Assembly: GCF_900108045.1 (NCBI RefSeq)
Contig: NZ_FNUK01000010.1
Span: 1-59,982, forward strand
From: Caloramator fervidus
GTDB taxonomy: Bacteria; Bacillota; Clostridia; Clostridiales; Caloramatoraceae
Reading direction: 5' to 3'
Length of the DNA: 59,982 bases
Shown: positions 41,656-51,174 of the stretch, piece by piece
How positions within the stretch are numbered: the first letter of the stretch is position 1
How the letters are laid out: the number at the start of each line of letters is the position of its first letter
Notes under the pieces: model-generated
What the model saw: the letters and a program-made list of their open reading frames with translations, nothing else
What the model was told of the DNA's origin: nothing
The model's database searches: none
Translations under genes and position numbers: made by a program

Positions 41656-43992
41656 ATGACAAAGTATAAAAAACTTAAATATGAAGATTTAGTTATAAAA
41701 ATTGATTTTTTACCTGATTTTAAAACTACCGAGGAAATAGCTAATTATTGTGATTTAATAGGTCAGGAAAGAGCTATACAAGCCATAGAGATGGGATTGA
41801 AGCTAGAAAATATTGGATATAACATATATGTAAGCGGAATAAGTGGAAGTGGAAAGAAAAAATTTGTATTAGAGAAATTGAAAGAGATTGCAAAAAATAA
41901 ACCTTCTCCAGAGGATTGGTGTTATGTTTATAATTTTAATGACCCTTTAAGTCCTATTGCTATAAATTTAAAAGCAGGAACTGCTGAAGATTTTAAAAAT
42001 GACATTGAAAGCTTGATAAATTCATTATTTGATGATGTTCCAAAGATTTTTTCTGATGAAGAATATGAAAAGGAAAGGGAAAATATAATAGATTATTATC
42101 AAAAAAATATATTAAATGTTATTGAAAAATTGCATAGTGAAGCTAAGAAAAAAAATTTTGTAGTCAAATCTACTAAAGAAGGATTTGTTTTTATTCCGTT
42201 AAAGGATAATGAGGAAATGAATGAAGAACAATATAATGAACTCAGTTCTGATGAAAAGAATAAAATAGCAGAGGATGTTAAAGTTTTGAAATTATTTGCC
42301 CTTGATGTTTTGAAAAAAACAAAATCTTTACGAAAAGAAATGCTTGAGAAATTAAAAATATTAGATGAAAATAAGTCTTATGAGTTAATTGGTGCTAAAA
42401 TAAATATTTTAAAAGAAAAGTATGGATATAATAAAAAAATAATCGAATATCTTGATGAATTGCAAAAAGATTTAATAAATAATATAGATGTGTTTTTGCA
42501 GGATGAAGAAGAAGGAATTGATGAGGAGTTTTTTAAAAGGTATTATGTAAATATAATGACTTGTAATAAAAATGAAGGTGCGCCTGTTGTTTTTGAGGAA
42601 AATCCTGAATTTAATAATTTGATAGGGGTTATTGAATATGAGAATGATAAAGGAGCTATGATTACAGATTTTACTATGATCAAGCCTGGAAGCTTACACA
42701 AAGCTAATGGTGGTTATTTGGTTATAGATGCCATACAGCTTTTAAGTTCTTATCAAGGTTGGAAGGCGTTGAAAAATTCATTAAAAAATAATTGCATTAC
42801 AATAGAGAATCTAAGAAATCAACTAGAGATTATACCAATAGTATCTTTAAAACCAGAAAAAATACCTTTGAATGTAAAAGTGGTTCTGTTAGGAAGTGAA
42901 TTTTTATATTATTTGCTTTATTTATATGATGAAGAGTTTAAAGAGCTTTTTAGTATAAAGGCTGAATTTGATAGCGTAATAAAAAATACTCCAGATAATG
43001 TTAATGCCTTCTTAGGATTTGTAAGTTTATATTGTTCACAAAATAATTATCCCCATATAAGCAATAAAGGTTTCATTGAGTTATATAAGTATGCTTTAAG
43101 ATTAGCAGAAAGTAGAAGATATTTTACGGCTCGTTTTAGGGATATTACAAATATTATAGATGAGGCTTGTGTTGTATGCAAAGAAAGAAATGGGAAAAGT
43201 ATTACTGAAAAGGATATAAAAAAGGCAATAGTTCAAATAGAGAACAGGCATAGTTTATATAAAGATAAAGTGCTTGAAATGTATAAAGAAAGAAAGTATA
43301 TTATACAATTAAGTGGATATAAGATAGGGGAAATAAATGCTCTATCTGTCATAGACCTTGGTGATTATTCTTTTGGAAAACAAAATAGGATAACAGTTAC
43401 AACATATAGAGGAAAAGGTGGAGTAATAAATATTGAAAGAGAGGTAAAAATGTCAGGAACTATCCATGATAAAGGAGTTCTTATTTTAACAGGTTATTTA
43501 GGGCAAATGTTTGGTCAAAGATATTCTCTTTCTTTTAATGCAAGTATATGTTTTGAACAATTATATGGTGGTATTGAAGGAGATAGTGCTTCTGCCGCAG
43601 AACTTATAGCACTAATTTCTAGCCTTGGAGATATACCAATAAAACAAAGTATAGCTATTACAGGCTCTGTAAATCAAAGGGGGGAAATCCAACCGGTTGG
43701 TGGTATAAATGAAAAGATAGAAGGATTTTTTGAAATTTGCAAGATTTTTGGTTTAGATGGTAGCCATGGGGTAATAATACCATCCAGCAATGTATCTGAT
43801 CTTATTTTGAAAGATGAAGTGCTTGAAGCAGTAAGAAAAGGACTTTTTAACATTTATGCTGTTGATAATATTGAAGAATGCTTTGAAATATTGTGTGATG
43901 AAAAAATAACTAAAAAGAAAAATATTATGGAATTTATAAGGGAAAAGATAGAAAATAAATTAAAGCTTTATAATGAAGGCTGCCTAAACTAA
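41656..43992 (+). CDS. Lon-like ATP-dependent protease (LonB/LonC-type family)
   Basis: AAA+ protease of 778 residues. The P-loop is GISGSGKKK near residue 65. A long coiled segment (about 140-290) follows, and sensor/arginine regions (FTARFRDITNII) precede a C-terminal Lon peptidase domain. The catalytic serine is S644 (EGDSASAAE) and the lysine is K687 (GGINEKIEG). Their 43-residue separation is the same as in E. coli Lon (S679/K722). There is no Lon N-terminal domain, so it is not classical LonA. The relatives are poorly characterised; some are linked to sporulation or stress. Confidence 0.85.
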   Translation: MTKYKKLKYEDLVIKIDFLPDFKTTEEIANYCDLIGQERAIQAIEMGLKLENIGYNIYVSGISGSGKKKFVLEKLKEIAKNKPSPEDWCYVYNFNDPLSPIAINLKAGTAEDFKNDIESLINSLFDDVPKIFSDEEYEKERENIIDYYQKNILNVIEKLHSEAKKKNFVVKSTKEGFVFIPLKDNEEMNEEQYNELSSDEKNKIAEDVKVLKLFALDVLKKTKSLRKEMLEKLKILDENKSYELIGAKINILKEKYGYNKKIIEYLDELQKDLINNIDVFLQDEEEGIDEEFFKRYYVNIMTCNKNEGAPVVFEENPEFNNLIGVIEYENDKGAMITDFTMIKPGSLHKANGGYLVIDAIQLLSSYQGWKALKNSLKNNCITIENLRNQLEIIPIVSLKPEKIPLNVKVVLLGSEFLYYLLYLYDEEFKELFSIKAEFDSVIKNTPDNVNAFLGFVSLYCSQNNYPHISNKGFIELYKYALRLAESRRYFTARFRDITNIIDEACVVCKERNGKSITEKDIKKAIVQIENRHSLYKDKVLEMYKERKYIIQLSGYKIGEINALSVIDLGDYSFGKQNRITVTTYRGKGGVINIEREVKMSGTIHDKGVLILTGYLGQMFGQRYSLSFNASICFEQLYGGIEGDSASAAELIALISSLGDIPIKQSIAITGSVNQRGEIQPVGGINEKIEGFFEICKIFGLDGSHGVIIPSSNVSDLILKDEVLEAVRKGLFNIYAVDNIEECFEILCDEKITKKKNIMEFIREKIENKLKLYNEGCLN

Positions 43993-44005
43993 GGCAGCCT
44001 TTTAT
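43976..44005. terminator. Bidirectional terminator between Lon-like gene and ychF
   Basis: AAGGCTGCCT pairs with AGGCAGCCTT across a short loop. The Lon-like stop codon lies in the hairpin and the ychF stop codon immediately follows it. Confidence 0.82.
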
Positions 44006-45099
44006 ACGTTAAATCTAAATACTACTACGTCTCCATCCTGCATTACATAATCTTTACCTTCAAGACGAATTAATCCTTTTTCTTTTGCAACTGTTTCAGA
44101 ACCACATTTGATTAAATCTTCATATGAAATAACTTCAGCCCTTATAAATCCTCTTTCCATGTCTGAATGTATTTTTCCTGCTGCTTGAGGAGCTTTTGTT
44201 CCCTTTTTAATTGTCCATGCTCTAACTTCTTTTGGACCTGCTGTTAAAAAGCTAATTAATCCTAGAAGTTTGTAGCTTGCTCTAATTAATTTATTTAGTC
44301 CTGGTTCTTCAAGACCATAACTTAATAAGAATTCCTTCTTTTCATCACCTTCAAGAGATGATATTTCCTCTTCAAGTTTAGCACAAATAACAACTACTTC
44401 AGCATTTTCAGATTTAGCATATTCTTTTACTTTCTTTACATATTCGTTTTCAATATTGCCTGATAATAAATCATCTTCAGATATGTTACATGTATATAAT
44501 ACTGGTTTAGATGTTAATAAGAAGTATTGTTTTAAGAATTCTTGTTCTTCTTCTGTTGTTTCAAGGGTTCTTGCAGGTTTTCCAGCTTCAAGATGAGCAT
44601 AAAGTCTTTCCATAAATTGAAGTTCTTCTTGTGCTTTTTTATCTCCGGATTTTGCTGATTTTCTAGTTTTATCTATTCTCCTTTCCAATACTTCCATATC
44701 TGAGAATATTAATTCAAGATTAATAGTTTCAATATCTCTTATAGGATCTATAGAGCCTTCAACATGAACTATATTAGAATCTTCAAAACATCTTACAACA
44801 TGAACTATAGCAGCTACTTCACGAATATGAGAAAGAAATTTATTTCCAAGCCCTTCGCCTTTGCTTGCTCCTTTTACAAGTCCAGCAATGTCATAAAATT
44901 CTATTACTGCAGGAGTAACTTTTTCAGGATTGTAGATTTTAGCAAGTTCATCTAATCTTTTATCAGGAACAGCAACAACACCTACATTAGGTTCTATAGT
45001 ACAAAATGGGTAATTTGCACATTCAGCACCTGCTTGTGTTATAGCATTAAACAACGTGCTTTTACCCACATTTGGTAATCCAACTATTCCAAGCTTCAT
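44002..45099 (-). CDS. ychF: Ribosome-associated ATPase YchF/OLA1
   Basis: Obg-family P-loop protein that hydrolyses ATP in preference to GTP and associates with ribosomes. The 365-residue protein has G1 GLPNVGKSTLFN (7-18) and G3 DIAGLVKGASKGEGLGN. At G4 it has NISE in place of NKxD, the change that gives YchF its ATP preference. A C-terminal TGS domain follows (KAPQAAGKIHSDMERGFIRAEVI). Length is typical. Confidence 0.95.
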   Translation of the reverse strand: MKLGIVGLPNVGKSTLFNAITQAGAECANYPFCTIEPNVGVVAVPDKRLDELAKIYNPEKVTPAVIEFYDIAGLVKGASKGEGLGNKFLSHIREVAAIVHVVRCFEDSNIVHVEGSIDPIRDIETINLELIFSDMEVLERRIDKTRKSAKSGDKKAQEELQFMERLYAHLEAGKPARTLETTEEEQEFLKQYFLLTSKPVLYTCNISEDDLLSGNIENEYVKKVKEYAKSENAEVVVICAKLEEEISSLEGDEKKEFLLSYGLEEPGLNKLIRASYKLLGLISFLTAGPKEVRAWTIKKGTKAPQAAGKIHSDMERGFIRAEVISYEDLIKCGSETVAKEKGLIRLEGKDYVMQDGDVVVFRFNV

Positions 45100-45237
45100 A
45101 ACTTTTCTTCCTTTCTTTAGAGTATTTTTAAATTTAACATTGTAATATTATATAACATTCGATATTATTATTCAAGTGAGCTTAAAATTGTTGAATTTTT
45201 AAACAAAATGTTATTATAGGATTTTAAAAATAAAATC

Positions 45238-45266
45238 TTGACATAAAATAACAGTTATTGTAAAAT
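45238..45266 (+). promoter_or_regulatory. Strong sigma-A promoter of the Spo0E-like gene
   Basis: A perfect TTGACA (45238-45243) is 17 nt from TAAAAT (45261-45266). It is 48 bp ahead of the ATG at 45315 and is among the best consensus promoters in the window. Confidence 0.75.
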
Positions 45267-45314
45267 ATAAACGTTATGACTTTATGTTAACAAATTTAAA
45301 TGGCGGTGGTGCTA

Positions 45315-45485
45315 ATGATTACAAATGAAATAGAAAAGTTAAGGAATAAGTTACATGAATACATAGATTTAAACTATGATTATGAAGTTATAATAAATTT
45401 AAGTCAAGATTTAGATAGATTGATAAGTCAATATTATTTTTCTTTGTTAAAAAATAAAAATGATATAAAAGGAATTGAAAATTAA
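45315..45485 (+). CDS. Spo0E-like aspartyl-phosphate phosphatase
   Basis: Small protein of 56 residues. It matches the Spo0E family: helix one with IEKLRNKLHEYID, a short turn, then IINLSQDLDRLISQYYF with the signature SQxLD. Spo0E proteins dephosphorylate Spo0A~P and restrain sporulation. ATG at 45315 is chosen over one at 45300; the ribosome-binding site (GGTGGTG) is weak in either case. It stands alone with a strong promoter and its own terminator, just upstream of the dcw cluster. Confidence 0.8.
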   Translation: MITNEIEKLRNKLHEYIDLNYDYEVIINLSQDLDRLISQYYFSLLKNKNDIKGIEN

Positions 45486-45517
45486 AGAGGCATAAGCCTC
45501 TTTAATTTTTTTATTTT
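45480..45517 (+). terminator. Terminator of the Spo0E-like gene
   Basis: AATTAAAGAGGC and GCCTCTTTAATT form a 12-bp stem with an ATAA loop, followed by TTTTTTA. The stop codon lies in the stem. Confidence 0.88.
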
Positions 45518-45565
45518 TTAAAAACTGTGGAAGGAAAATAAAAAATATTATAGAATTATATTTGT

Positions 45566-45590
45566 AGTGGTGCAAAGTGGAGTAAAGTGG
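45566..45590 (+). promoter_or_regulatory. MraZ box: three AGTGG repeats with 10-bp period
   Basis: AGTGG occurs at 45566, 45576 and 45586, exactly one helical turn apart. The last two are the longer AAAGTGG. MraZ represses its own operon by binding such tandem repeats (TGGGN in E. coli, AAAGTG-type in Mycoplasma). The box lies 18 bp before the mraZ start, with an AT-rich promoter region just upstream. Confidence 0.75.
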
Positions 45591-45607
45591 TTAACGGGGG
45601 ATAAAAT

Positions 45608-46036
45608 ATGTTTATTGGTGAATATCAACATGCAATAGATAGCAAAAATAGGGTAATTATTCCGGCTAAATTTAGAGAAAAGTTAGGCTCTAAATTTGTT
45701 ATGACCAAAGGCTTAGATGGTTGCCTTTATGTATATCCTATGGAAGAGTGGCGAAAACTTGAAGAAAAATTAAAAGGTCTTCCGTTAACCAATAAAGATG
45801 CTCGTGCTTTTGTAAGGTTTATTTTTTCAGGGGCAGCAGAAGTTGAAATGGATAAACAAGGCAGAGTTTTACTTCCTCAAAATTTAATTGAATATGCTGG
45901 TATCACAAAAGAAATAGTAACTATAGGTGTATTAAGTAGAATTGAAATTTGGAGCAAGGAAAAATGGAATGAGTATAACGAACAAAATATGGATTTAAAC
46001 GAGATTGCTGAGAAAATGTCAGAGTTAGGAATATAA
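45608..46036 (+). CDS. mraZ: Transcriptional regulator MraZ
   Basis: AbrB-like DNA-binding regulator of the division and cell-wall cluster. The 142-residue protein begins [27 protein letters not shown]. The second repeat, [23 protein letters not shown], is the other half of the double SpoVT/AbrB fold. It is the first gene of the dcw cluster. The three-repeat box at 45566-45590 is the likely self-binding site. Confidence 0.96.
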   Translation: MFIGEYQHAIDSKNRVIIPAKFREKLGSKFVMTKGLDGCLYVYPMEEWRKLEEKLKGLPLTNKDARAFVRFIFSGAAEVEMDKQGRVLLPQNLIEYAGITKEIVTIGVLSRIEIWSKEKWNEYNEQNMDLNEIAEKMSELGI

Positions 46037-46052
46037 TAAGAAGGTGAGGGAC

Positions 46053-46982
46053 ATGGAATTTAAACATTATCCTGTAATGTTAAATGAATGTATAGAAGGA
46101 TTAAATATAAAAGAAGATGGAATTTATGTTGATGGAACCTTAGGTGGAGCTGGTCATTCATCAGAAATTTTAAAAAGATTAAAAAATGGAAAATTAGTAG
46201 GTATAGATCAAGATATTGATGCATTAAAGGCTTCAAGGCAAAAACTAGCAGGCTTTAATAATGTAGTTTTTGTTCATGATAACTTTTCAAATATAAAATC
46301 TATTTTAGAAGATTTGAATATTAAAGAAGTAGATGGGATTTTATTAGATCTTGGCGTTTCATCTTATCAGTTAGATACTCCCGAAAGAGGATTTAGTTAC
46401 ATGCACGATGCAAGGCTTGATATGAGAATGAATAGAGAAAATAAATTAACGGCTTGGGATGTTGTTAATACTTATTCTAAAGATGAGCTTATAAGAATTA
46501 TAAGAGAATATGGGGAAGAAAACTTTGCATCAAGAATAGCAGATATGATAGTTAAAAAACGAACAATAAAACCTATAAATAGTACTTTTGAACTTGTAGA
46601 TATAATTAAATCAGCTATTCCTGCTAAAGCAAGAAGAGAAGGAGGACATCCCGCTAAAAGGACGTTTCAAGCAATAAGAATAGAAGTAAATAAGGAGCTT
46701 GATATACTAGAAAAAGCTATTAATGACTGTATAGACGTTTTAAAAAGTGGAGGACGACTTTGTGTTATAACTTTTCATTCATTAGAGGATAGAATAGTCA
46801 AGAATGTTTTTAAAGATAGGGAAAATCCTTGTAAGTGTCCTAAAGATTTTCCTATGTGTGTTTGTGGCAAGAAACCTGATATAAGAGTTATTACTAAAAA
46901 GCCTATCCTTCCATCAGAAGAAGAACTTAAAGAAAATTCTCGTTCTAAAAGTGCAAAACTTAGGATAGCAGAAAAAATATAG
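46053..46982 (+). CDS. rsmH: 16S rRNA (cytosine-1402-N4)-methyltransferase RsmH
   Basis: Methylates N4 of C1402 in 16S rRNA. The 309-residue protein has the SAM motif [44 protein letters not shown] and the C-terminal [16 protein letters not shown] at 46053 is preferred over GTG at 46044 because it agrees with the family start ([11 protein letters not shown]). It sits 16 bp after mraZ, as in nearly all dcw clusters. Confidence 0.96.
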   Translation: MEFKHYPVMLNECIEGLNIKEDGIYVDGTLGGAGHSSEILKRLKNGKLVGIDQDIDALKASRQKLAGFNNVVFVHDNFSNIKSILEDLNIKEVDGILLDLGVSSYQLDTPERGFSYMHDARLDMRMNRENKLTAWDVVNTYSKDELIRIIREYGEENFASRIADMIVKKRTIKPINSTFELVDIIKSAIPAKARREGGHPAKRTFQAIRIEVNKELDILEKAINDCIDVLKSGGRLCVITFHSLEDRIVKNVFKDRENPCKCPKDFPMCVCGKKPDIRVITKKPILPSEEELKENSRSKSAKLRIAEKI

Positions 46983-47010
46983 GTTATAAATAGATTGTGA
47001 GGTGAATAAA

Positions 47011-47472
47011 TTGGTAATGACTAATAATAAAAATTATGTTCAAGGGTCTGTTGTATACAAATTAAAAGAAGATAATAAAGTAGAGAAGAAAACACAAAAT
47101 AAACCTAGGAAAAATAAACAAAGTAAAAAATTATTTAAATTTGTATTAAAAGTATTGTTTGTTTCATTTTTTTCGTTTATTATTCTTGCTAGGTTTTATA
47201 ATATAATAAAGTTAAATGCAGAAATAAGAAATTTAAAAAAGGAGATAAAATTAGTTCAAGATGAAAATGATAATTTAAGAGTAGAAATTGCTAAGTTTAA
47301 TACGCTAAAAAATATTGATAAATTAGCAGTTCAAAAATATGGAATGATTGTTCCCCATCCAAGTGATGTTTATTACGTTGATGTAACTCCATTAAATGTT
47401 GCAAAAGATGAAGAGAATAATAAAAAAATTAATTTGTCATTTATTTATAGATTGCTTGGATTAATACAATAG
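47011..47472 (+). CDS. ftsL: FtsL-like cell division protein
   Basis: Bitopic division protein of about 153 residues. A basic cytoplasmic tail precedes one transmembrane helix (VLKVLFVSFFSFIILARFY, about 46-66). A coiled coil follows (LNAEIRNLKKEIKLVQDENDNLRVEI), then the IDKLAVQKYGMIVPHPSDVYYV segment typical of FtsL. The start is uncertain: TTG 47011 fits the GAGGTG site, with GTG 47002 and ATG 47017 as alternatives. Position between rsmH and the PBP gene supports FtsL. Confidence 0.8.
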   Translation: MVMTNNKNYVQGSVVYKLKEDNKVEKKTQNKPRKNKQSKKLFKFVLKVLFVSFFSFIILARFYNIIKLNAEIRNLKKEIKLVQDENDNLRVEIAKFNTLKNIDKLAVQKYGMIVPHPSDVYYVDVTPLNVAKDEENNKKINLSFIYRLLGLIQ

Positions 47473-47483
47473 GGGGTATTTAA

Positions 47484-49640
47484 TTGGATAATCAAAGAAC
47501 TTCTTTACTAAATAAGAAAAGGGCAGCAATTCTTTTAATTATCATATTTCTTGTTCAAGCTGGAATAGTTTTAAGGTATGCTTACATACAAATAGTTCAG
47601 GCTCCTCAATTACAAAAATGGGCTGTTGAACAGTGGACACATGATATAAAAATAGATGCTAAAAGGGGAAAAATTCTTGATAGAAATGGCAATCCTTTAG
47701 CTGTAAGTGGAAATGTTGAAAGAGTAGATGCATTTATGAAGGATATTTTTGATGCAGAAAAAGACAAGAAGATAACCCGAGAAGAGATAGCAGAAAAATT
47801 ATCTCAAATTTTAGGTATTAGTAAGGAAACTATTCTTGCAAAACTTAATAAAAGGTTGTCTAATGGTCAACCTGTAGGTTGTGTAACCATAGCAAGAAGA
47901 ATAGAAAAAGAACAAGGTAATAAAATAAGGGAACTTAAGTTACCAGGGATAGTAGTTTCTCAAGATACAAAAAGGTATTATCCTAATGGAAACTTTTTAG
48001 CGCATGTTTTGGGTAATACTGATATTGATGGCAATGGTAGAGCAGGTTTAGAATACTATTACAATGATGTTTTAAAGGGAGTCCCAGGAAGATTTATGGG
48101 GGAGACGGATAAGTTTTTTAAGGAACTGCCTTATAGGTTAGCAACTTATATTCCACCTCAAAATGGTAATGACATTGTTTTAACCATAGATCAATATATA
48201 CAATACTATACTGAAAAAGCTTTAGAAAAAGGTCTTAAAGAGTATAAGGCTAAACAGATAACAGCTATAGTTATGGATCCTAAAACAGGGGAAATACTTG
48301 CAATGGCAAATAAGCCAGATTATGACCCTAACAACCCAGTTAAGGGTTCTGTAGAAGAAGCTGTAAAATCATGGAAAAATAGAGCTGTTAACGATAGTTT
48401 TGAACCTGGATCTGTATTAAAAATATTAACAGCAGCGGCAGCAATAGAAGAAAATGTAGTAACAGACAATGATAAGTTTGTTTGCAATGGTTCTATTAAA
48501 GTTGCTGACAGAATTATACGTTGTTGGAAGAGGACAGGACATGGTATACAAAATTTTACTAATATATTAGAGAATTCATGTAATGTTGGCTTTGTAATGT
48601 TAGGTGAAAGACTAGGAAAAGAAAAGCTACATAAGTATTTTGAGCTTTTTAATTTAGGTAAAAAAACTGGTATAGATTATCCAGGAGAAGCTGTTGGAAA
48701 AGTAAGAGACATTAATAGGGTAGGTCCAGTTGAATTAGCAACGGAATCCTTTGGTCAGGGAATTTCTGTAACTCCAATACAATTTATTTCAATTCTTGGA
48801 GCCATAGCAAATGAAGGAAAGATGATGCAGCCTCATTTGGTTAAAAGAATAATAAAAACAGATGATGAGGGTAACATTACAGTAGTAAAGGAATTTCAAC
48901 CCAAATTAATAAAGCAAACTATATCTCCTCAGACAGCCAACAAGTTATTGCTTATGCTAGAAAGTGTTGTAAAAAATGGTGCAGCCCAAAAAGCATATAT
49001 AGAAGGTTATAGAATAGGAGGAAAGACAGGGACTGCACAAAAAGTTATAGATGGTAGATATGCTCCTTCTAAGTATATATCTTCATTTGCTGCTATTGCT
49101 CCAATAGATGATCCTAAGGTGGTTGTATTTTTATCTATTGATGAACCTGATCCTTCTAATTATTATGCAGGAAGTACTGCCGCACCTTTAACTAGAGAAC
49201 TTCTTGAGGATATTTTAAGATATTTAAACGTTCCTCCTAAGTATACTTCAGATTCTAAACCTAAAGAAGTTATTATACCAGAAATTAGAGGAAAATCTGT
49301 AGATTCTGCAATTAAAGTATTAAAAGAAAACAAATTAGATTATGAAATTCAAGGAAATGGAACTTTAATTTATGACATTAGTCCAAAACCAGGAGTAGTT
49401 GTAAAAGAAAATACTAAAATTGTTTTATATCTGGGAAATTCAGAAAATAAGGATTTAATGGTTGCAGTTCCTGATTTTACAGGAAAAACAAGGAAAGAGA
49501 TATTAGAAATTGCTGAAAAAATAGGAATAAAAATTGAGTTTTTAGGTGATGGAATTGCCGTTTCGCAGGATATATCACCTAATACAGAAATTAAAAGGGG
49601 AAGCATAGTAAAAGTTATGCTTGAAGTTCCAGAAGATTAG
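47484..49640 (+). CDS. spoVD: SpoVD/PBP2-type peptidoglycan transpeptidase with PASTA domains
   Basis: Class B penicillin-binding protein of 718 residues. An N-terminal membrane helix (ILLIIIFLVQAGIVLRYAYI) is followed by the PBP dimerisation domain. The transpeptidase has S310-V-L-K313, SCN and KTGTAQK motifs, and two PASTA domains occupy about 585-716. In Clostridia this dcw position holds SpoVD, used for spore cortex and possibly also for septation. TTG at 47484 follows AGGGGG. The next gene is murE, after a hairpin. Confidence 0.9.
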   Translation: MDNQRTSLLNKKRAAILLIIIFLVQAGIVLRYAYIQIVQAPQLQKWAVEQWTHDIKIDAKRGKILDRNGNPLAVSGNVERVDAFMKDIFDAEKDKKITREEIAEKLSQILGISKETILAKLNKRLSNGQPVGCVTIARRIEKEQGNKIRELKLPGIVVSQDTKRYYPNGNFLAHVLGNTDIDGNGRAGLEYYYNDVLKGVPGRFMGETDKFFKELPYRLATYIPPQNGNDIVLTIDQYIQYYTEKALEKGLKEYKAKQITAIVMDPKTGEILAMANKPDYDPNNPVKGSVEEAVKSWKNRAVNDSFEPGSVLKILTAAAAIEENVVTDNDKFVCNGSIKVADRIIRCWKRTGHGIQNFTNILENSCNVGFVMLGERLGKEKLHKYFELFNLGKKTGIDYPGEAVGKVRDINRVGPVELATESFGQGISVTPIQFISILGAIANEGKMMQPHLVKRIIKTDDEGNITVVKEFQPKLIKQTISPQTANKLLLMLESVVKNGAAQKAYIEGYRIGGKTGTAQKVIDGRYAPSKYISSFAAIAPIDDPKVVVFLSIDEPDPSNYYAGSTAAPLTRELLEDILRYLNVPPKYTSDSKPKEVIIPEIRGKSVDSAIKVLKENKLDYEIQGNGTLIYDISPKPGVVVKENTKIVLYLGNSENKDLMVAVPDFTGKTRKEILEIAEKIGIKIEFLGDGIAVSQDISPNTEIKRGSIVKVMLEVPED

Positions 49641-49643
49641 CAT

Positions 49644-49681
49644 GAAGTCAGAGCCAATTTTATTGGCATGACTTCGTTTTT
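49644..49681 (+). terminator. Hairpin with T-tract between spoVD and murE
   Basis: GAAGTCA/TGACTTC and GCCAAT/ATTGGC form a two-part stem followed by GTTTTTAATTG. It may be an attenuating terminator because murE continues in the same direction 21 bp later. Confidence 0.6.
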
Positions 49682-49701
49682 AATTGTTAGGAGGTATGTT
49701 T

Positions 49702-51156
49702 ATGAAGCTTAAAGACTTATTATATGGTTTAGATAGTTATGAGCTTATAGGTGAGGATGTAGAGATTAAAAAGATTTCTTATAATAGTAAACAGGTTGAA
49801 AAAGGGACGTTGTTTTTTTGCATAGAAGGTTTTTCATTAGATGGTCATAAATTTGCAGAGGAAGCAGTAAGCAATGGAGCTGTGGCTTTAGTTGTAAGTA
49901 AAAATGTAAATTTAAGTAAAAACGTTACATTAGTAAAAGTAAAAGATACAAGAAAAGCAATGGCAATTATTTCTTCAAATTTTTATAACAATCCTTTAAA
50001 AGAATTAAAAGTTATAGGTATTACAGGAACAAATGGAAAAACAACATCAACCTTTATGATGAAAAGCATATTAGAAGCTAAAAATTTAAAAACTGGTCTA
50101 ATTGGGACGATTTATAACATTATAGGAGATAATATAGTTGAAGCCAAAAGAACTACTCCAGAGTCTATGGATTTACAATTTATGTTTAGGCAAATGGTTG
50201 AAAGCAAATGTAATTTTTGTGTAATGGAGGTATCGTCCCATTCATTAGAACTTGATAGGGTTTATGGAGTTACATTTGAAGCAGGAATATTTACAAATCT
50301 TACTCAGGATCATCTTGATTTTCATAAAACTATGGAAAATTATTTTAAAGCTAAATTAAAGCTTTTTGAAAGGACAAAACATGCTATAATTAATATTGAT
50401 GATAGTTACGGAAGGAAAGCTTTAGATTTAGTAAATTGTAATGTTATAACTTTTGGAATAGAAAATTTAGCAGATGTGTTTGCTAAAAACCTTAAAATAG
50501 AAGATAGCGGAACTATATTTACATTATGTTATGACAATCAAGAAGTTGATATTAATTTGCATTTACCAGGAAAGTTTAATGTTTATAATGCCCTTGGATG
50601 TGCTGCAGCTGCAATTTCTTTAGGAATTGATTTAAAAACTATAAAATTAGGGCTAGAAAGTTTAAAAAGTGTTCCAGGTAGAAGTGAAAAGATAAATTCT
50701 AAAAAAGGTTTTACCGTTATAATAGATTATGCTCATACTCCAGATGGTATTGAAAATATATTAAAAGCAACAAGGGAATATACAAAAGGCAAGCTAGTGA
50801 TATTGTTTGGTGCTGGTGGAGACAGAGATAAAACTAAAAGACCCCTTATGGGGAAGGCTGCAGGTAGTTTAGCAGATTTTTGTATCGTAACTTCTGATAA
50901 TCCAAGAAGTGAAGACCCTGAAAAAATAATACAGGATATATTGCCTGGAGTTGAAAGCACGGGTTGTCCTTATAAAGTTATAGTGGATAGAAAAGAAGCT
51001 ATTAAATATGCTTTAATGAATGCCAATGAAGGAGATGTAATAGTTATAGCTGGAAAAGGGCACGAAACATATCAAATTATAAAAGATAAAGTTATACCTT
51101 TTGATGAAAAAGAAATAGTTAATGAATTTTTGAAGGAAATAGAGCAAAAGATTTAA
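49702..51156 (+). CDS. murE: UDP-MurNAc-L-Ala-D-Glu:meso-diaminopimelate ligase
   Basis: Adds the third amino acid to the peptidoglycan stem. The 484-residue Mur ligase has the ATP loop GITGTNGKTTS (107-117) and the central EVSSHSLELDRV. The DNPRSEDP motif is diagnostic for meso-diaminopimelate rather than lysine. ATG at 49702 has AGGAGG at 7 nt; a TTG at 49684 and an ATG at 49696 are less likely. The next gene is mraY; murF, normally between them, is missing. Confidence 0.95.
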   Translation: MKLKDLLYGLDSYELIGEDVEIKKISYNSKQVEKGTLFFCIEGFSLDGHKFAEEAVSNGAVALVVSKNVNLSKNVTLVKVKDTRKAMAIISSNFYNNPLKELKVIGITGTNGKTTSTFMMKSILEAKNLKTGLIGTIYNIIGDNIVEAKRTTPESMDLQFMFRQMVESKCNFCVMEVSSHSLELDRVYGVTFEAGIFTNLTQDHLDFHKTMENYFKAKLKLFERTKHAIINIDDSYGRKALDLVNCNVITFGIENLADVFAKNLKIEDSGTIFTLCYDNQEVDINLHLPGKFNVYNALGCAAAAISLGIDLKTIKLGLESLKSVPGRSEKINSKKGFTVIIDYAHTPDGIENILKATREYTKGKLVILFGAGGDRDKTKRPLMGKAAGSLADFCIVTSDNPRSEDPEKIIQDILPGVESTGCPYKVIVDRKEAIKYALMNANEGDVIVIAGKGHETYQIIKDKVIPFDEKEIVNEFLKEIEQKI

Positions 51157-51174
51157 AGGGAAGAGGGGAAGAAA

